Assembly (NCBI GenBank): GCA_050084515.1
Contig: CM114273.1
Location: 11,904,001 to 11,968,000, forward strand
DNA length: 64,000 bases
DNA from: Blasia pusilla
Lineage: Eukaryota > Marchantiophyta > Marchantiopsida > Blasiales
Direction: 5' to 3'
The first letter of the stretch is position 1. The number at the start of each line of letters is the position of its first letter. The notes beneath the pieces were generated by a model. It was not told the DNA's origin, did no database searches, and saw only the letters and a program-made list of their open reading frames with translations. The position numbers were made by a program, and so were the translations under genes. Shown here in pieces: positions 12,273 to 24,619 of this stretch.

Positions 12273-12629
12273 TGAGTTTGAATACACTCCATCTTCTACC
12301 AGAGTTGAGAGTCTTATCCTCGTGGATAAGGACCTTGATGGTGATTTCCCAATTGACTAGAAACGTGCACAAAAGATAAGGGGGGAAAAATACAAGCATT
12401 ATGACTTGGTGATATTCTTGCAGAGTAAGGAGTTCTCCCATTTGCATAATGTGCATTCTCTGAATTTCATTTCTATCATGATGTTTTTTCTGCTGTGTAC
12501 TTCATGTGTATATAGAAAACAACAGAAAGATTTGATTACTTGTAGATGATTAATGGTGAAATGCTTGTTTGGAAAGCTAGGCTCAAACCAGCAAAGGCAG
12601 CCAAGAAAGTCTCCCCTTCTTGACTAGTA

Positions 12630-15531
12630 GTGGCAGAGGGTGTTGAAGTGCGACAAAGTTCAAGGTTGAGATCAAAGGAGAGCTTACCTAATATGATTGA
12701 AAGCACAAAGGATAATACTGTGAGAGATCCTGATTATATGCCACCTGAACATATGAATTTCCAATCTGATGATGATGAGGACACACCTTATCATTCTATT
12801 GAGAACCAGGACTTTGGACCGACAACCCATCCCAAACAGGTTGAGAGGGTTACTACTTTAAATTTTCCACTTCCTTTTCCATGATTGAATATAGTATTCT
12901 TCTAATCACGATGATGAATAGAATGTCAATGAGTTGTACAAAGCACTAACACTTATTACATTTTGACAGGCTTCACGTTCTAGAAGACGAGAATCCTTGG
13001 ATCCTCAAGCAAATTCTAAACCCCTAGAGCCATGTTCACGTATTAGGCTGCAAATGGGTTGGCAGTATCCTATGTGCCCTAATCCCACATGGTCAAAAAG
13101 TGGGAGTCGTTGGAATAGCCATATGGGAGTAGGGTGGTATCTGTCTGATTGTCATCCATCAATGATGAATCGTTTACAAGCTGGATCTTACGGTATGCCA
13201 CAACCACCTTCCTCAGCCCCATCTCCACCACCATGGGGTCAACAAACTCCTCCAATAAGCTTGATTGTTCAACAGCAATGGGTTGGTGGCATGAATTGGT
13301 CACAACCCCCAATGGGAGAACACCAATGGGCTCGTACTACTCAGCCTTCCCAATCGATGGGAGGTCAACAACATTGGCCTACCAACCAACCTGGCGCACC
13401 ATGGGCACGGCCAAAAGTATGCTCTTATTGATCCCCGAGCATATGAAATGTTTAAGTAGATGATATGAGTTCTTATAAAGAAAGTGAGGATGGTAGACAC
13501 TTTGTTATGTGAAGTACTTGTTGGGAGTTATTTGGTCAATTTTCTCCATTTGGTATTTACTCGGAAATTTATGACACTTGTTGTTTGTTCCCATATTGTT
13601 CTAGGATGGAGTTCCTTGCCCTTCTCTCCCCTCATATCCAGCTGTTGGAGAAGGTTCTGACTCCATATTTTTTTATGGGCCATCGGGATTTGTTAGGATG
13701 AGTGTACATTTGCATCAAAGTGACAGTCAGTCTTTCATGGCCCCTAATCCTTCCAATCCCACAAATCAACGTGGGGGTAGGTCCACATGTAATGATCTCC
13801 CAGCGTTGGAATGATCACCAACTTTGAATATTCAAAAAGCTATCATCAAAGATTTTGGTCAAATGCATTTCTATGTTAGAACATCTCAAGTGTAAATGTT
13901 GGGTTTGCTTCTAATATATGTGCAGGTGATAGGGAAAGTGCGAGGAGGAGTAGAACCAAGAGAGACTTGTGGACCCGTGATGTAGCCCAACGCAAGGAGC
14001 AAAACTTACTGCCCAGATGCGAGTTGTTGCCCACGGGGGTTCCAAAGGCAAAAGTTCTCAATTATGAACCCTGGTTGAATGACCTAAAGGTATGGACCAT
14101 GCGTTATCTCGACTTATCATGTGTCTAGATGAGTAGGCAAGATGCTATTAGTGTGACAGCAGTTCATAATCATGTTGAGAGTGCCGACACCTATGTTGGT
14201 GCGCCATCTTTGTGCTTGGATTTCTTGAAGAAGAAATGTGCGCAATTATTGAAAACTGAACGGTCTAGCATGAAAGCATATTGGGTGGCTCATGGGAAAA
14301 ATGCGGAAGTCTTGTGCCACCCCAATGCAAAGGAAGAAGTGTGGCCATATTTGGTAGATTATTGGCTTTTAGAAGAGGGTATGTTGAAGGCTCAAAAGAT
14401 GGTGAATGCAAGATCCAAGGTTGTCACTTTAAATCACAGCGGCAGGGGAGGTTTAGAGGGGTTCTCTGTAAGTTCTCTTTAGCAACCTTGTGTCTTCTAA
14501 ATCCTTTTCTTCTTTCTTCCTAAGAAGTTTGTAGTATTGATCTTTATGGCATGATTACTAACTTTCAAGTGTTTTGTGGAGTTGATGTTAGGATCGAGGT
14601 GTATCCGCTGCACCAACCAATGCAGGTGTCACTCGGAGTGGCATGGGGGCCAGTGCCTCTGAGGGTAGTTTAGTAAGTTATTTAACCGGTCTCATGTATT
14701 TCATGCGATTTCTCCACGTTGTGATGAATAAGTTTGTAAATACCTTTATGATATGTCCAAAATAATTAACTAACCTTGAGAGTTGATAATATAGGGGAGG
14801 GATGCAAGAGTAGGAATGAATCCTAAAGAACAGGTTGTGGAAACACCAACATCGAGTGATAGTCATTTTAGTGGAGCCTCACGAGTGAATGATCATTCCA
14901 ACTCAATGTGGGAATAACATAATCTTGCCTTGTCACATTGTTTGATGAATTTGTCTTGTGTTTTTTTGGGAGTTAAAATATTGATATGATATGAGAACTG
15001 ATCAGAGTGTGCATGAACGATTCAGTGGAGTGTTCAATCAAGCATATCTACTCAACTCTTAAAGTTAGATCGAGAAGAAGTGGAGCGAAGATATGGATGT
15101 CATTAAAGGCCAACTTGAGGAGTAAATGGAGAAGAACCAATTGCAGTTGGAAGAGAAGATGGCCATGAACCAAACTTCTGATTGAGGAGAAGTTGGAAAA
15201 ATATTAGAACCAGCAGAATGAGGCATTCTCCATGCTTGTTGAAATGATCAGCAAGCTATCAGAGAAGGAGAGAAGGCAACCATCTACATCAAGAGACCGC
15301 ATTCCTCATCAAGGGGAGGTTAAGACATATATGATCACTTACATGGATTCGTTTGGATCGTTCAAGGTATTCTTGAATAGCTTATCAGATTTCCCTTTTT
15401 TGTATATAGCAAGCCGTGTTGATGTTGAGGTAGAGAAGGTGAAAGTTTCAGAAATTGGTGGTGGTTCTCACGAAGAGATGTTGAGAGAGTCACATGGGCA
15501 TGATCAACCAATATGGAGTGGTATATGTTGA
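12630..15531 (+). pseudogene. CACTA accessory gene region (plant transposase Ptta/En/Spm type)
   Basis: A string of exon-like open pieces on the plus strand. 12630-12884 is acidic (DYMPPEHMNFQSDDDEDTPY). 12997-13431 is rich in Pro, Gln and Trp. 14129-14482 reads CLDFLKKKCAQLLKTERSS, later EEVWPYLVDYWLLEEGMLKAQ, ending with a KMVNARSKVVTLNHSGRGG segment. 15232-15531 is a coiled-coil-like tail (MLVEMISKLSEKERRQ). The KxxNxxNRxxxxxxHxxG-like middle and the position after tnp2 fit the second gene of En/Spm elements, whose product binds subterminal motifs. Pieces are separated by AT-rich, intron-like DNA with plausible GT/AG borders, but no continuous model could be confirmed. Confidence 0.55.
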
Positions 15532-15567
15532 AGGTTGATCATAAGCTCTTTTCTAATTGTATAGAAG

Positions 15568-15640
<73 letters not shown>
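15568..15640. repeat. (AT)n microsatellite
   Basis: About 70 bp of uninterrupted alternating A and T. The Tyr-Ile repeats that appear on translation are meaningless. Confidence 0.97.
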
Positions 15641-16930
15641 TAAATGCATGTTCTTGCTTGTGTGATAGTGAGGAAAACTTCTGAAGTGAAGGTATCTTCC
15701 CCATCATATAAAATTGGAGGTTCAAACCCAACTAGTTTGTGTCTTTCCTTTTTTAGTAACATCCTAATTATTATGATTTTTATCCAGACTAAACATTGCA
15801 ATCTTGGTTCAAGACTAACTCTCAAAATGTGCAGATTTTGTCCTTGTGGAGCACTCATCACCAAAAAAAAAAAGGCATTTAGGAAGAGTACAAGGCAACA
15901 CAAGGTTGCAAGCAGCGAATAGGATAGCGATGTGAAATATGGTAGCAATAAGAAACTCATGGTGAAGGTAAAATTACTTTTCTATTAAACTTTGAGGGTT
16001 CATTAGGTTCATGATAATATTTCTAGATATCCTCAGCATTTATACTTGGGGATTATAAATGATGAAAATTATTTATATCAGGTGGGATTTGTGAAGTTAT
16101 CAAGATTTATACCTCTCCAATGCTCGACCTTCACCAAGGTATAAGCATGTGGTTATTGCATTCTATGTTTTAAGTTATTTTCTAACTTATGGAGATTTTT
16201 GAGTTGTTGTTCCATCTTGTGTTCGCACCTTTAAGTGGGAGATGAAGTTCACATTACAAAACCAAAGCTTAGTAGGACAATATTGGGGCATGGTGTGGTT
16301 AGGGTTTTGAGTGGACGGGATAAGTTTCATGGAAATGATATTCCTCCGGGAATAGTGTGAGTGGAACTCAAGATTTTCCATCTTGCTTTTTTGGATCATA
16401 AGTTGTGGTAGCCAAATGAGAAGGACTTGCCACCTCAATACACCTTGGGTGATGCTCTTGGGGGTTTAATTCTCTGTCCTGAAATGAACTTGAAGAAAGT
16501 TGTACATTAGAGACACCTTCTAGTTGTAGATGCAATTCATTTAGTAATACTTCCTGATTTTTTGTTTCATATGTAATTTTGACAACGTACCAACACTAGG
16601 AATTAGTCTATATGAAGTTATCTTTGCGATATACAATGGGCCATTTTGTAAATAATTTCTATGAATATATGCATGCCCTTATAGTTCTATCTAGTTATGT
16701 TTCTTACTTCTTGCCAATTTTTGAGATTATATCATGTCCCTGCTCACTCTCTTTCAATCTGAAACTTGTTAGTATGAATATAACTAGCTACTAAATAGAA
16801 GGTATTCTTTGCTGGATTTTCTTTCTTGTCTTTCTTGATTCAATGTTGTAAGTTTTGTACATGGGGCATCATATCCTACTTGAAAGCCATACGTCAAGTA
16901 TCTTCCCCTAATCTAGGGGAAGATAATGAA
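15640..16930. other. CACTA 3' internal DNA, no supported gene
   Basis: AT-rich sequence. A short plus-strand piece at 15644-15922 (SEVKVSSPSYKIGGSNPTS) may be the last exon of the accessory gene. Nothing else is recognisable. Confidence 0.4.
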
Positions 16931-17800
16931 CATCAAGTAATATAAAACTGTCATACATGATACTAAGTCAAGTCATATTAAAGAAACTGAATCATTTACA
17001 AGAGTCATCTATGCTCAACTTATGTCATTTTTTCAAATGAAACTGATCAATATGACTCAGTCATATTTTATGAAAATTATCATAAGTGATTTTAGAAAAA
17101 TATGAGTCCTCTATATGACTCATCATATTTTATGACTTAAGAACACAATCATTCATATAAATCAAAAAGATCAATATGACTCAAATGATCACTATGACTA
17201 CCTTTTAGATGATCTATATGACTCAATAGATGACTCATGTATCACGACTCAGTCATTTTAACAAATTTTGGTGATCTATATGACTCAATCATGTATCATG
17301 ACTCAATCATGTATCATGACTCAGTCATTTAAAACTATCCAAGTGATAAATATGACTTAGAAATACAACATAACTAAGTCATTGAGACCATTTGAGTGTT
17401 GGATATCACTTAGTCATAGATTATGACTAAGTCATTATGACCATGTGAGTGATGGATATGAGTTAGTCATAGATCATAACTAAGTAATTTTGTCCAATCC
17501 AAGTGATGAATATGACTAAGCTATAATTTCTCATTGCCATGTGTCAACACATAATTTTTTTCTTCAATTAATTGCCATGTCATATATTGACATGGCAATC
17601 ACAATATATGACTACATTCTATAATACATGGCTTCATGACGTGTGAGTCATTATTAATAATGACTAGAGTTATCCCAAAATGACTCTAGTCATGGGATGG
17701 TTCATGACTAGGCTTTTATGACTCCATGAGTCATCAGCCATTGTAAGTCATTTATGGACATATATGACTACCATAAGTCATATGAGCTAGTCATAAAAAC
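16930..17800. repeat. Right subterminal ATGACT/AGTCAT array of the CACTA element
   Basis: More than twenty ATGACT or AGTCAT hexamers, often as ATGACTCA or AGTCATAT and in both orientations, lie within 870 bp and end at the right terminus at 17817. The motif is shared with the left end of this element and with the small element at 23954-24605. Confidence 0.8.
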
Positions 17801-17817
17801 CAAGATTTTTTCTAGTG

Positions 17818-19190
17818 AAGCTACTTTGAGTTACACATGTTCATCTTCATCTGGTGATATCGATCATGTTGTATTGCTCACGTGGAAACATAGAAATATT
17901 GATCCTCTATATGAAATTATCACAAATGTAACTGGTTCTATCATGACTCTCATTCCACATATGACCACTGCTGCTGAGGTGTGGAACATTTTTAAGAACC
18001 AATATATTATCAGGAATGAGATTCAGATTCAAAATCAAGAGAATCAACTTACGTCCGAGAAATTTTCAGAAAAAGAAATGGCGAAGGATATGTGGATCAA
18101 AAGAGAAAGTTTGTTTGCTTCATCGAGCATTACATGGATTGAAGCAAGCCCCAAGAGTATGGTATCAACAACTCGCTACACATTCTTCTGAGAGAGGGGT
18201 CTCATCAAGAGTCGGTCATAAGAAAATTTGTATTTGTTGATAGTCCCTTATGTGGATGATCTTATCATCATAGGAGACCACAGTAAGAAAATAGAGGAAA
18301 TGAAGGAAATGTTGAAATTTGAGTTTGAAATGTTAGATTTAGGTCTTTTCCACTACTTTATAGGCCTGGAGATTTGTCTATAGTCAAATTCTATTTTTCT
18401 CTCTCAACAAAAGTATGCTAGAGAAATCTTGAAGGCATTCGGGATGACCGAGTATAAGCTAGTGGTCTCGCTATTGGAGGTAGAGTTGAAACTCTCAATG
18501 GAGGATGTTTTATCATTGGTAGATGAAAAGTTGTACAGAAAGCTTGTGGGCATGTTGTTTGATATTTTTGTGCAACACAAGACCGGACATTAGCTTTGTT
18601 GTAGGAATGTTGAGTGGGTTCTCAACTAAGCCTTGTGAGAATGATTGGAAGTCAGGCATGTGTGTGTTGAATTACATGAAAGGCATTATCGAGTACGGCA
18701 TCACCTACGGAGCAAGGACGGAAATGATAACCTTTTGTGACTTGGATTGGGCAGGAGACTCGGATTCTTGGAGATATGTTTCAGGTTATTATTTCTTGGT
18801 AAGATAAGGTGTGGTATCATGGGTCAGCAAGAAGCAACATACAATGGCTCTTTCTTCTATTGAGGCAGAGAACAAGTCGGCTTGTTATGCTTCTTGTGAG
18901 TCAATATGGTTGAGATGGATATTGGAGGATATATGAGAAGCACCAGAAAGTGCTAGTGTAATATGGTGTGACAATCAAAGTTGCATTGCCATAGCACATA
19001 ATCTTATGTTTCATGCTCGTACAAAGCACATAGAGATTCAGGATCATTTTGTTCATAAGTTGATTAAGAGAGAGGTTTTGAAGTTAGTCTATTGTTCAAC
19101 AGAGGATAATTGTGTGGACATCTATCTTCACCAAAGCCTTGAGTAGATATCAACTTCAATGACATTTGAAGGCCCTTAGCATCAGTCCAA
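17818..19190 (+). pseudogene. Ty1/copia remnant: gag piece fused to RT/RNase H
   Basis: 17818-18065 gives a gag-like AAEVWNIFKNQYIIRNEIQI segment. From 18100 the frame switches to reverse transcriptase: LHRALHGLKQAPRVWYQQLA, then the catalytic YVDDLIIIG at about 18247 and FEMLDLGLFHYFIGLEI. 18523-18807 continues with GVLNYMKGII-like connection residues and RNase H (FCDLDWAGDSDSWRYVSGYY), then ALSSIEAENKSACYASCE and the C-terminal KHIEIQDHFVHKLIKRE. Protease and integrase are missing between gag and RT, a large internal deletion. Several in-frame stops (for example at about 18806) confirm it is dead. It lies directly outside the CACTA right end. Confidence 0.88.
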
Positions 19191-19207
19191 GACAGTAGTC
19201 CATGTGA

Positions 19208-19620
19208 TAGTGGATATTGAGGGAGGGGTTTTAGATTCTCAATATCCACTTCTCTCAACACCATTAATTTGATTGACCCCCTTATATGAGGAGAAGCCTA
19301 GATTGATGGTTCCGACTTAGACGTCGAAGGAGTCATAGTAATATCACGTAGGTGTTTATGGAGTAGCTTTACTAGGATTATCTAACCCTATATTGCATCA
19401 GGGTGCACCTTGATGTAATCTAGGGTTAGATAATCCTTGTTTCTTTATTTCTATAAATAGAAAAAAATTAGGCAAAAAACCCTAGTTTCCCGAGTAGTAA
19501 TACAGTCGAGAGCTAAAGTACTAGCATATTCTAGTATGTCAAGTTATCTCCATATTCAAGTTCCATCGAAGCTCTTATGGTTCCAAATGGCGTTTAACGG
19601 CTCTAGGTGGATAGTCGTTT
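19208..19620 (+). repeat. Copia 3' LTR with polypurine tract, hairpin and TATA box
   Basis: After the RNase H/C-terminal region comes a purine tract (GAGGGAGGGG, about 19219-19228). A 12-bp perfect inverted repeat, GTGGATATTGAG at 19210-19221 and CTCAATATCCAC at 19238-19249, spans it. Further on, AGGATTATCTAACCCTA (19374-19390) and TAGGGTTAGATAATCCT (19421-19437) form a 17-bp perfect inverted repeat whose loop is itself partly self-complementary. A TATA-like TCTATAAATAG follows at about 19450. This order fits the U3 promoter region of an LTR. The exact LTR borders are not resolved. Confidence 0.55.
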
Positions 19621-20220
19621 GGCAGCTGGAAACGTTAGGGCTTTGGGATGGCGGGAAGGGAAGTAGGGTTGAGTAGCCTTAGGGCAGTGCAAGGGTTGCA
19701 CAGGTAGGAGGGTTGAGTGGCGTTAGGGTGTTGCAAAGGTCTGCGGGGGTAGGGATGAGCGATGTTAGGGCGCTATAAGAAGTTGGGGTGGGGGGCATTA
19801 GGATGCTACAAGGGGGAGGTGGGATAGGGGTATGCGGCGTAGGGGATAGGCAAGAAAAAAGGGGAAGGAGATACAAAATTAAATACTTGCTAAGATAAAA
19901 ATTTAAATTTTTTTACCATTCACAAAATATTATCGATCTAAAAAATAATTCATAAATTTTTTTCAGAAATATCTTCATAAATTTTCTAACGAAAATTTTC
20001 AAAAAAATTTCTATGGATATCTTATTTTGTGTATGCCTTATATTTATACTCTTTATTTTGCAGCTTTTCTACTTCATCTCAACCCCTAAAAATTTGGATG
20101 TGTTTTCAAATAGAGGATACAAACTATGTGTGGGCAATGGCATAGAGAACACTGCTTGGTGATGTCATATATGTACTACCTTCACTACAATATATAAAGA
20201 GATGTGTAGAAAAAAAAATT
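19620..20220. other. Intergenic, no supported feature
   Basis: A G-rich, low-complexity stretch at 19620-19860 is followed by A/T-rich DNA. I see no gene. Confidence 0.5.
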
Positions 20221-20990
20221 GGTGCCATTTAGATGGGCGGATAGATTAACGTAACAAACGGCAACACAACCTCAACCATCCATACAACAATCTCTTACAT
20301 AAGTTAGTCCATACCAAAATGTCGATTCATTGTACCTCTACGATATTTATTGTACTTTATTAACTTCATGGTGCATTGCTTATTTATATGCAAACTTCCT
20401 ATGTCATCCAATCTTGTGAATATATGTGATTTCCGAAAAGTATTACGCGTGGAGGTGCAAAGAAGAAATTGTGTCATGGTTTAGTGGAGAGATTAGTGCA
20501 ACCAAGGGCAACACAATCTCAACCTTGCACAAAAAGGTCTCCAATGTAAGTTAATATGCATATCGGAATGTTGATTCATCCTACATCCTATTTGTTGTTA
20601 TCCTTAATTAACTTCATTGTGTCTTGCCTATTTATCATACTTCCTATCCCATCCAACCCTACGAATATTCATTACTTTTTAAAAGTATCACGTGCAAAGG
20701 CACAAAGAAGAAATAGTCCCATGTTTTGTAATCAAGTTAGCGTATCAAACGCAAATACAACATGCTCGTAGCATCCAAGAATCTCCCACATAAGATATTT
20801 CCTTCTTAGACTACTCAACAATCCACATAGTCAAACATATGCTATAAAACTCATGTTAGGTTTCTGATAAAATATTGTAAATTTTCATCCTTTTTGTTTC
20901 ACACTTTGTATCCCATCAAATCCTTCAGACATGATTGGTTTTCAAAAGGTATTATATGGTGAGGCACAAAAAGGAAAGTAGGAAGTTCGT
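20220..20990. repeat. Diverged tandem repeat, about 245-265-bp unit, about 3 copies
   Basis: Segments GTATTACGCGTGGAGGTGCA at 20441, GTATCACGTGCAAAGGCACA at 20684 and GTATTATATGGTGAGGCACA at 20949 are each followed by a purine-rich AAAGAAGAAAT stretch. Shared CTTCCTATxxCATCCAA and TTAACTTCATxGTG landmarks lie between them. The copies are clearly related but diverged. No coding capacity. Confidence 0.7.
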
Positions 20991-22426
20991 GATGAAGATG
21001 TGGCACTTTTGAATGGAGCAAAAAAAAAAGCTACTATCAAGAGTCTAAGCACAAGGAATTACTTATAAGAAGGTCTATTTCCTTAGGTATTTAAGTGGAT
21101 ATAGACCTTCTCATTCATTATGGATTGAGAATTTAATTAAAATTGTTTCTTTTCTAAATATCTCTATTTATGGATACCTTTTGAATCTTTCTTCGGACTT
21201 ATCAATGAGGATCATATCAGGGATGTTTCGTACATCCAAAAAATGTTGAGGACTTATTATGGTTGGGATCAAGGGTGATCCTATCATTGAAGGATATTCT
21301 ACATTTCATCTGTTAGAGGTTGCTACTTCGCCAAAAGTCATACCAATCATAGTGTTTGGAGATGATGTTATGTTTTTTACGATGATGAGATCTATGGAGG
21401 CATCCCCAAGAGATGATTTACCTCACACTACACATATCCAATATGAAGTTGTTGTCCCAATGGTGATGGAAATTCCCACTTTTGTGAATAGAATGGTGTT
21501 ACCAAGACAAAATGATGTCTTGCCATGAGCTTCTTCAATTCCACCAATCCCAACTATTCAAAGAGTGCTTAAGATTAAAAATCTCCTCAATCTCACAAGG
21601 AGTCAAAAATTTGAATAATATGATATAAAAAATTTGAGGTTTCAAAAGGATATTGACCGATCGCGAATAAGTGGTCACAAAATGACAAAATCACGCCCTT
21701 TGTATTGTCAATTTGATATGTGAGAAGGTGAGGACTCTAGATTTTTGTAGCTTGCCTTTTGGTCCATGTTGTAAACATGGGGAAGTGAAATTACCCATGG
21801 TGAAGCCACCTCCTCCTTTCTTGGTTTCAAGTGTATGTGCTCAAAGTTAGCACTTTCTTTCTCATGCTCGAGCTTATAATTCTGCCTTCCAACTAGCATC
21901 AATCAGAACATATGTAAAGGATCAAATTGGTGGCAATAGATACTTTAGGATCCAAGGTGGCATTTATTACTGTATTGGGCCCTTACATCTTGAATTATAG
22001 ATTTTGCTTGAGTTTGCTCAAGTCTATATCCATGATACTAAGCATGAATTCCAGAATTAAGAAAGTGTTATATCCTCATCTTATGGTCTTCATCTTGATA
22101 TCTTAAAAGGACTTTCATAGATGTTACATGATCACAATCCTATGCATAGACTTTTTGTCGTATTGCAAATGAAGAAAATGGTCGTAGCATACGCATCTTG
22201 TTATAGGTAAGTAAGACATCATTATAAGAGCATTATTAGAAGTACATTCTTACTTGCAAGATCAAGGAAAATCATTATCTAATTTTCCAGATATGCCGCA
22301 AGCTAACTTTGAAGTGAAGAATTCACATTCATATTTAGAGGAAGAAGATTTTTTGTATGATATAGAGATATGATGTGAAAGAAAAAAAAATGGAGCAGCA
22401 CAATTGAATCAAGAACAACCTATTAT

Positions 22427-23953
22427 TTGGGATACTATAGACGATACACTCAACAAAATCTAACCAAAATGCTCCACCTATCTCCACGATTGGTTTTCAT
22501 TGATGGTCCTGGTGGAAATGGAAAGACATTTCTCCATAATCTTCTTCTTGCAAGTGTCAAAGGTGTAGGAGATCTAGTTTTAGTTGGTGCATTATCTGGG
22601 ATGATGGATGTACGACTCATTCACTCTTCAAGGTTCCCATCAGTATTGATAAGAGCTCCACTAGCATGTAGGTATGTACTTTCAGATTTGTGAATTATAC
22701 TTATTATTAGTTATTATCTGTACGTGAGGGTAACATGGGCTCTCCTTTGCAATAGCCAAAATAGTCAACTTGCTATTTATTAATCAGTAATAGCAAGTTG
22801 TATCACTATTACCAGTTAATAGAGATACAACTCGTTGAATTAGTTGTGCAAGGCTTATTATATGGGATAAGGCACTTATGACTCACCGCCATACATTTGA
22901 GGTAGTGAATCGAACCTTACAAGATATTATAGGAGTGTTCTCTGATGAACTAAGGCAACTACCATGCGATCGTAAACTCATGATATTTGGTGGCGATTTT
23001 TACCAAGTCTTGCTCATTATTGGTCATGGCAACTTCCTTACAATTATCCAAGCCATTTTAAGGAGATCAAGGTTATGGTCTTATGTAAGAGTGATGAAGT
23101 TGACAACAAGCATGAGAGTTGAAAGGTTACAAGGTCAAATACGTATGCAACAAGAAGCATTTGTTGATTGGTTATTAGAGGTGGAAAAAGATCGTATATC
23201 TTTGCACCCTCACTTAGGACATGATTTTATAAAACAACTATCTCAAATTCTAGCTAAAATTAAGAAGATCAATGATCTTATTGATATCATTTATGGAAGT
23301 GATCTTGGAAAATTTTTTGACATACAATTTTTTAGAGACACGGCTCTTTTGACACCAAGAAATAGAGGTGTCAAAAATATCAACGCCAAAGTCATGTCAC
23401 AATTCCCCGAAAAGGTAATACTAAGGTGTCATTGAATCATGTCATTTCTTTGGAATTTTTTTTTTAACCATATATGTAGAGAGAATCTCCTTACATATTT
23501 ATGATATTGTGTTTAGGAGCATATTTTGCTCAGTTGTGATTGTTCCAAACATGGGAATGAGTCATATATACCCAACAAAAATCTGAAATTGCTTGCCCTT
23601 CAGCCTACCTCCGCAGTGATTATGTTTGGAGATTGATGCATACATCATGCTTTTACAAAATATCAATGGTTCGAAGGGACAAGAAAATGATACTTGATTG
23701 GTGATTCAATGGATTTATGCAACATTTGAAAGATGCAAAATTTATCACTGGGAAAAATATTAGGGGTCGACTGCTTATTCCATGTATTCCATTAATTGCA
23801 TTTGATTCTAGTTTGCCTTTTGATTTAAGTAGACTTCAATTCTTTTTTTTATCTAGCATTTGCTATGATTGTGAATAAATCTCAAGGTTAAATATTACAA
23901 AAGTTTGGTATTTACTTGCCTACTCATATATTCTCTTATGGTCAATTATGGGA
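22427..23953 (+). pseudogene. Helitron PIF1-type helicase, truncated
   Basis: Walker A lies at about 22500 as DGPGGNGKTFLHNLLL. After a frame break and AT-rich insertion, 22878-23435 carries KALMTHRHTFEVVNRTLQDI (the Walker B/DEAPM region degraded), then MIFGGDFYQVLLII, the helicase GGDFRQxLP motif, and ALLTPRNRGVKNINAKV. Around 23850-23950 the frame gives FAMIVNKSQG and IFSYGQLWD, the conserved last helicase motif. The usual LSR ending is missing because a CACTA-type terminus begins at 23954. Stops are frequent. This is the C-terminal half of a Helitron transposase. No Rep domain was found upstream on the same strand. Confidence 0.85.
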
Positions 23954-24605
23954 CACTAGAGGAAATTTTGGATTTTTTTCTCTAATAAATGACTTGGTCG
24001 AGTCATTTTTCATGGTAAATGACTAAAAATGACTCATGACCGTTAGAGTCATATAAACCAAGTCATTTACAAGAAATGACTAGGGCTACCCAATCGGTAA
24101 ATGACTCCAATCATTGATTATTCAGTTGTTGATGTATGACTAATGTATCACCTGTGAGTGCCATGTCACTACGCCACATCCGCGTGTGACATGGCATGAA
24201 GATGATATTATAAGAAACAATAAATGACACGTGTCTTAAATTACTCAATCGTAACTACACTTTCCATGTAGTTGTATGACATGGCATGTTGAGTAGGATT
24301 TGAATAACAAATCACATGCGGCCACGTGACACCACACGAGAAAGGATAGTGTCATGAAGGACTCATACAACGACACTTGTCAATAAAATTTCTCTAATCC
24401 TTGACGTATGTGGTAGAAATGACTGTATCATAATCATTAAGTGTATGAGTCATATTCTATGACTCATGGGGTCATTGATTTCTATGACTCCAACTTATCG
24501 AGTTGTTCAAAATGACTATATGAGTCGAGCAGTGGCTTGGTTGTGTCACTAATCATTGTCATACTTGACAAAGATTAGTATGAAAATGTTAATGATTTCT
24601 CTAGT
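23954..24605. mobile_element. Small non-autonomous CACTA-type element
   Basis: It starts CACTAGAGGAAATTTTGG at 23954, similar to the large element's ends. The interior is packed with ATGACT/AGTCAT motifs and has no coding capacity. The most likely right end is the imperfect inverted copy ATGATTTCTCTAGTT near 24590-24605, where the terminal base differs from the expected G. No clear 3-bp target duplication is visible. The size is about 650 bp if that end is right. It interrupts the Helitron helicase remnant and is therefore younger than it. Confidence 0.6.
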
Positions 24606-24619
24606 TATTTGTAATAACT

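Larger units (their letters stand above)
3291..17817 (+). mobile_element. CACTA (En/Spm) DNA transposon, about 14.5 kb, decayed
   Basis: The left end at 3291 starts CACTAGAAGAAATATGTGG and runs on through TTTTTATGACTAG. The right end at 17817, read on the minus strand, starts CACTAGAAAAAATCTTGG and runs on through TTTTTATGACTAG. The two ends match over about 31 bp with a one-base length difference. Both flanks carry dense ATGACT/AGTCAT motifs in both orientations (3305-3480 and 16930-17800), the arrangement of CACTA subterminal transposase-binding arrays. Inside are, in order, a 355-bp tandem array, a probable captured gene fragment, a tnp2-type transposase and an accessory gene region, as in En/Spm. 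I cannot see an identical 3-bp target duplication (TTA on the left, AAG on the right), so either it has mutated or the ends were rearranged. All coding regions are broken, so the copy is not autonomous. Confidence 0.8.

Noticed and set aside
15504-15731. ORF with a long Tyr-Ile run
   Set aside because: Translation of the (AT)n microsatellite.
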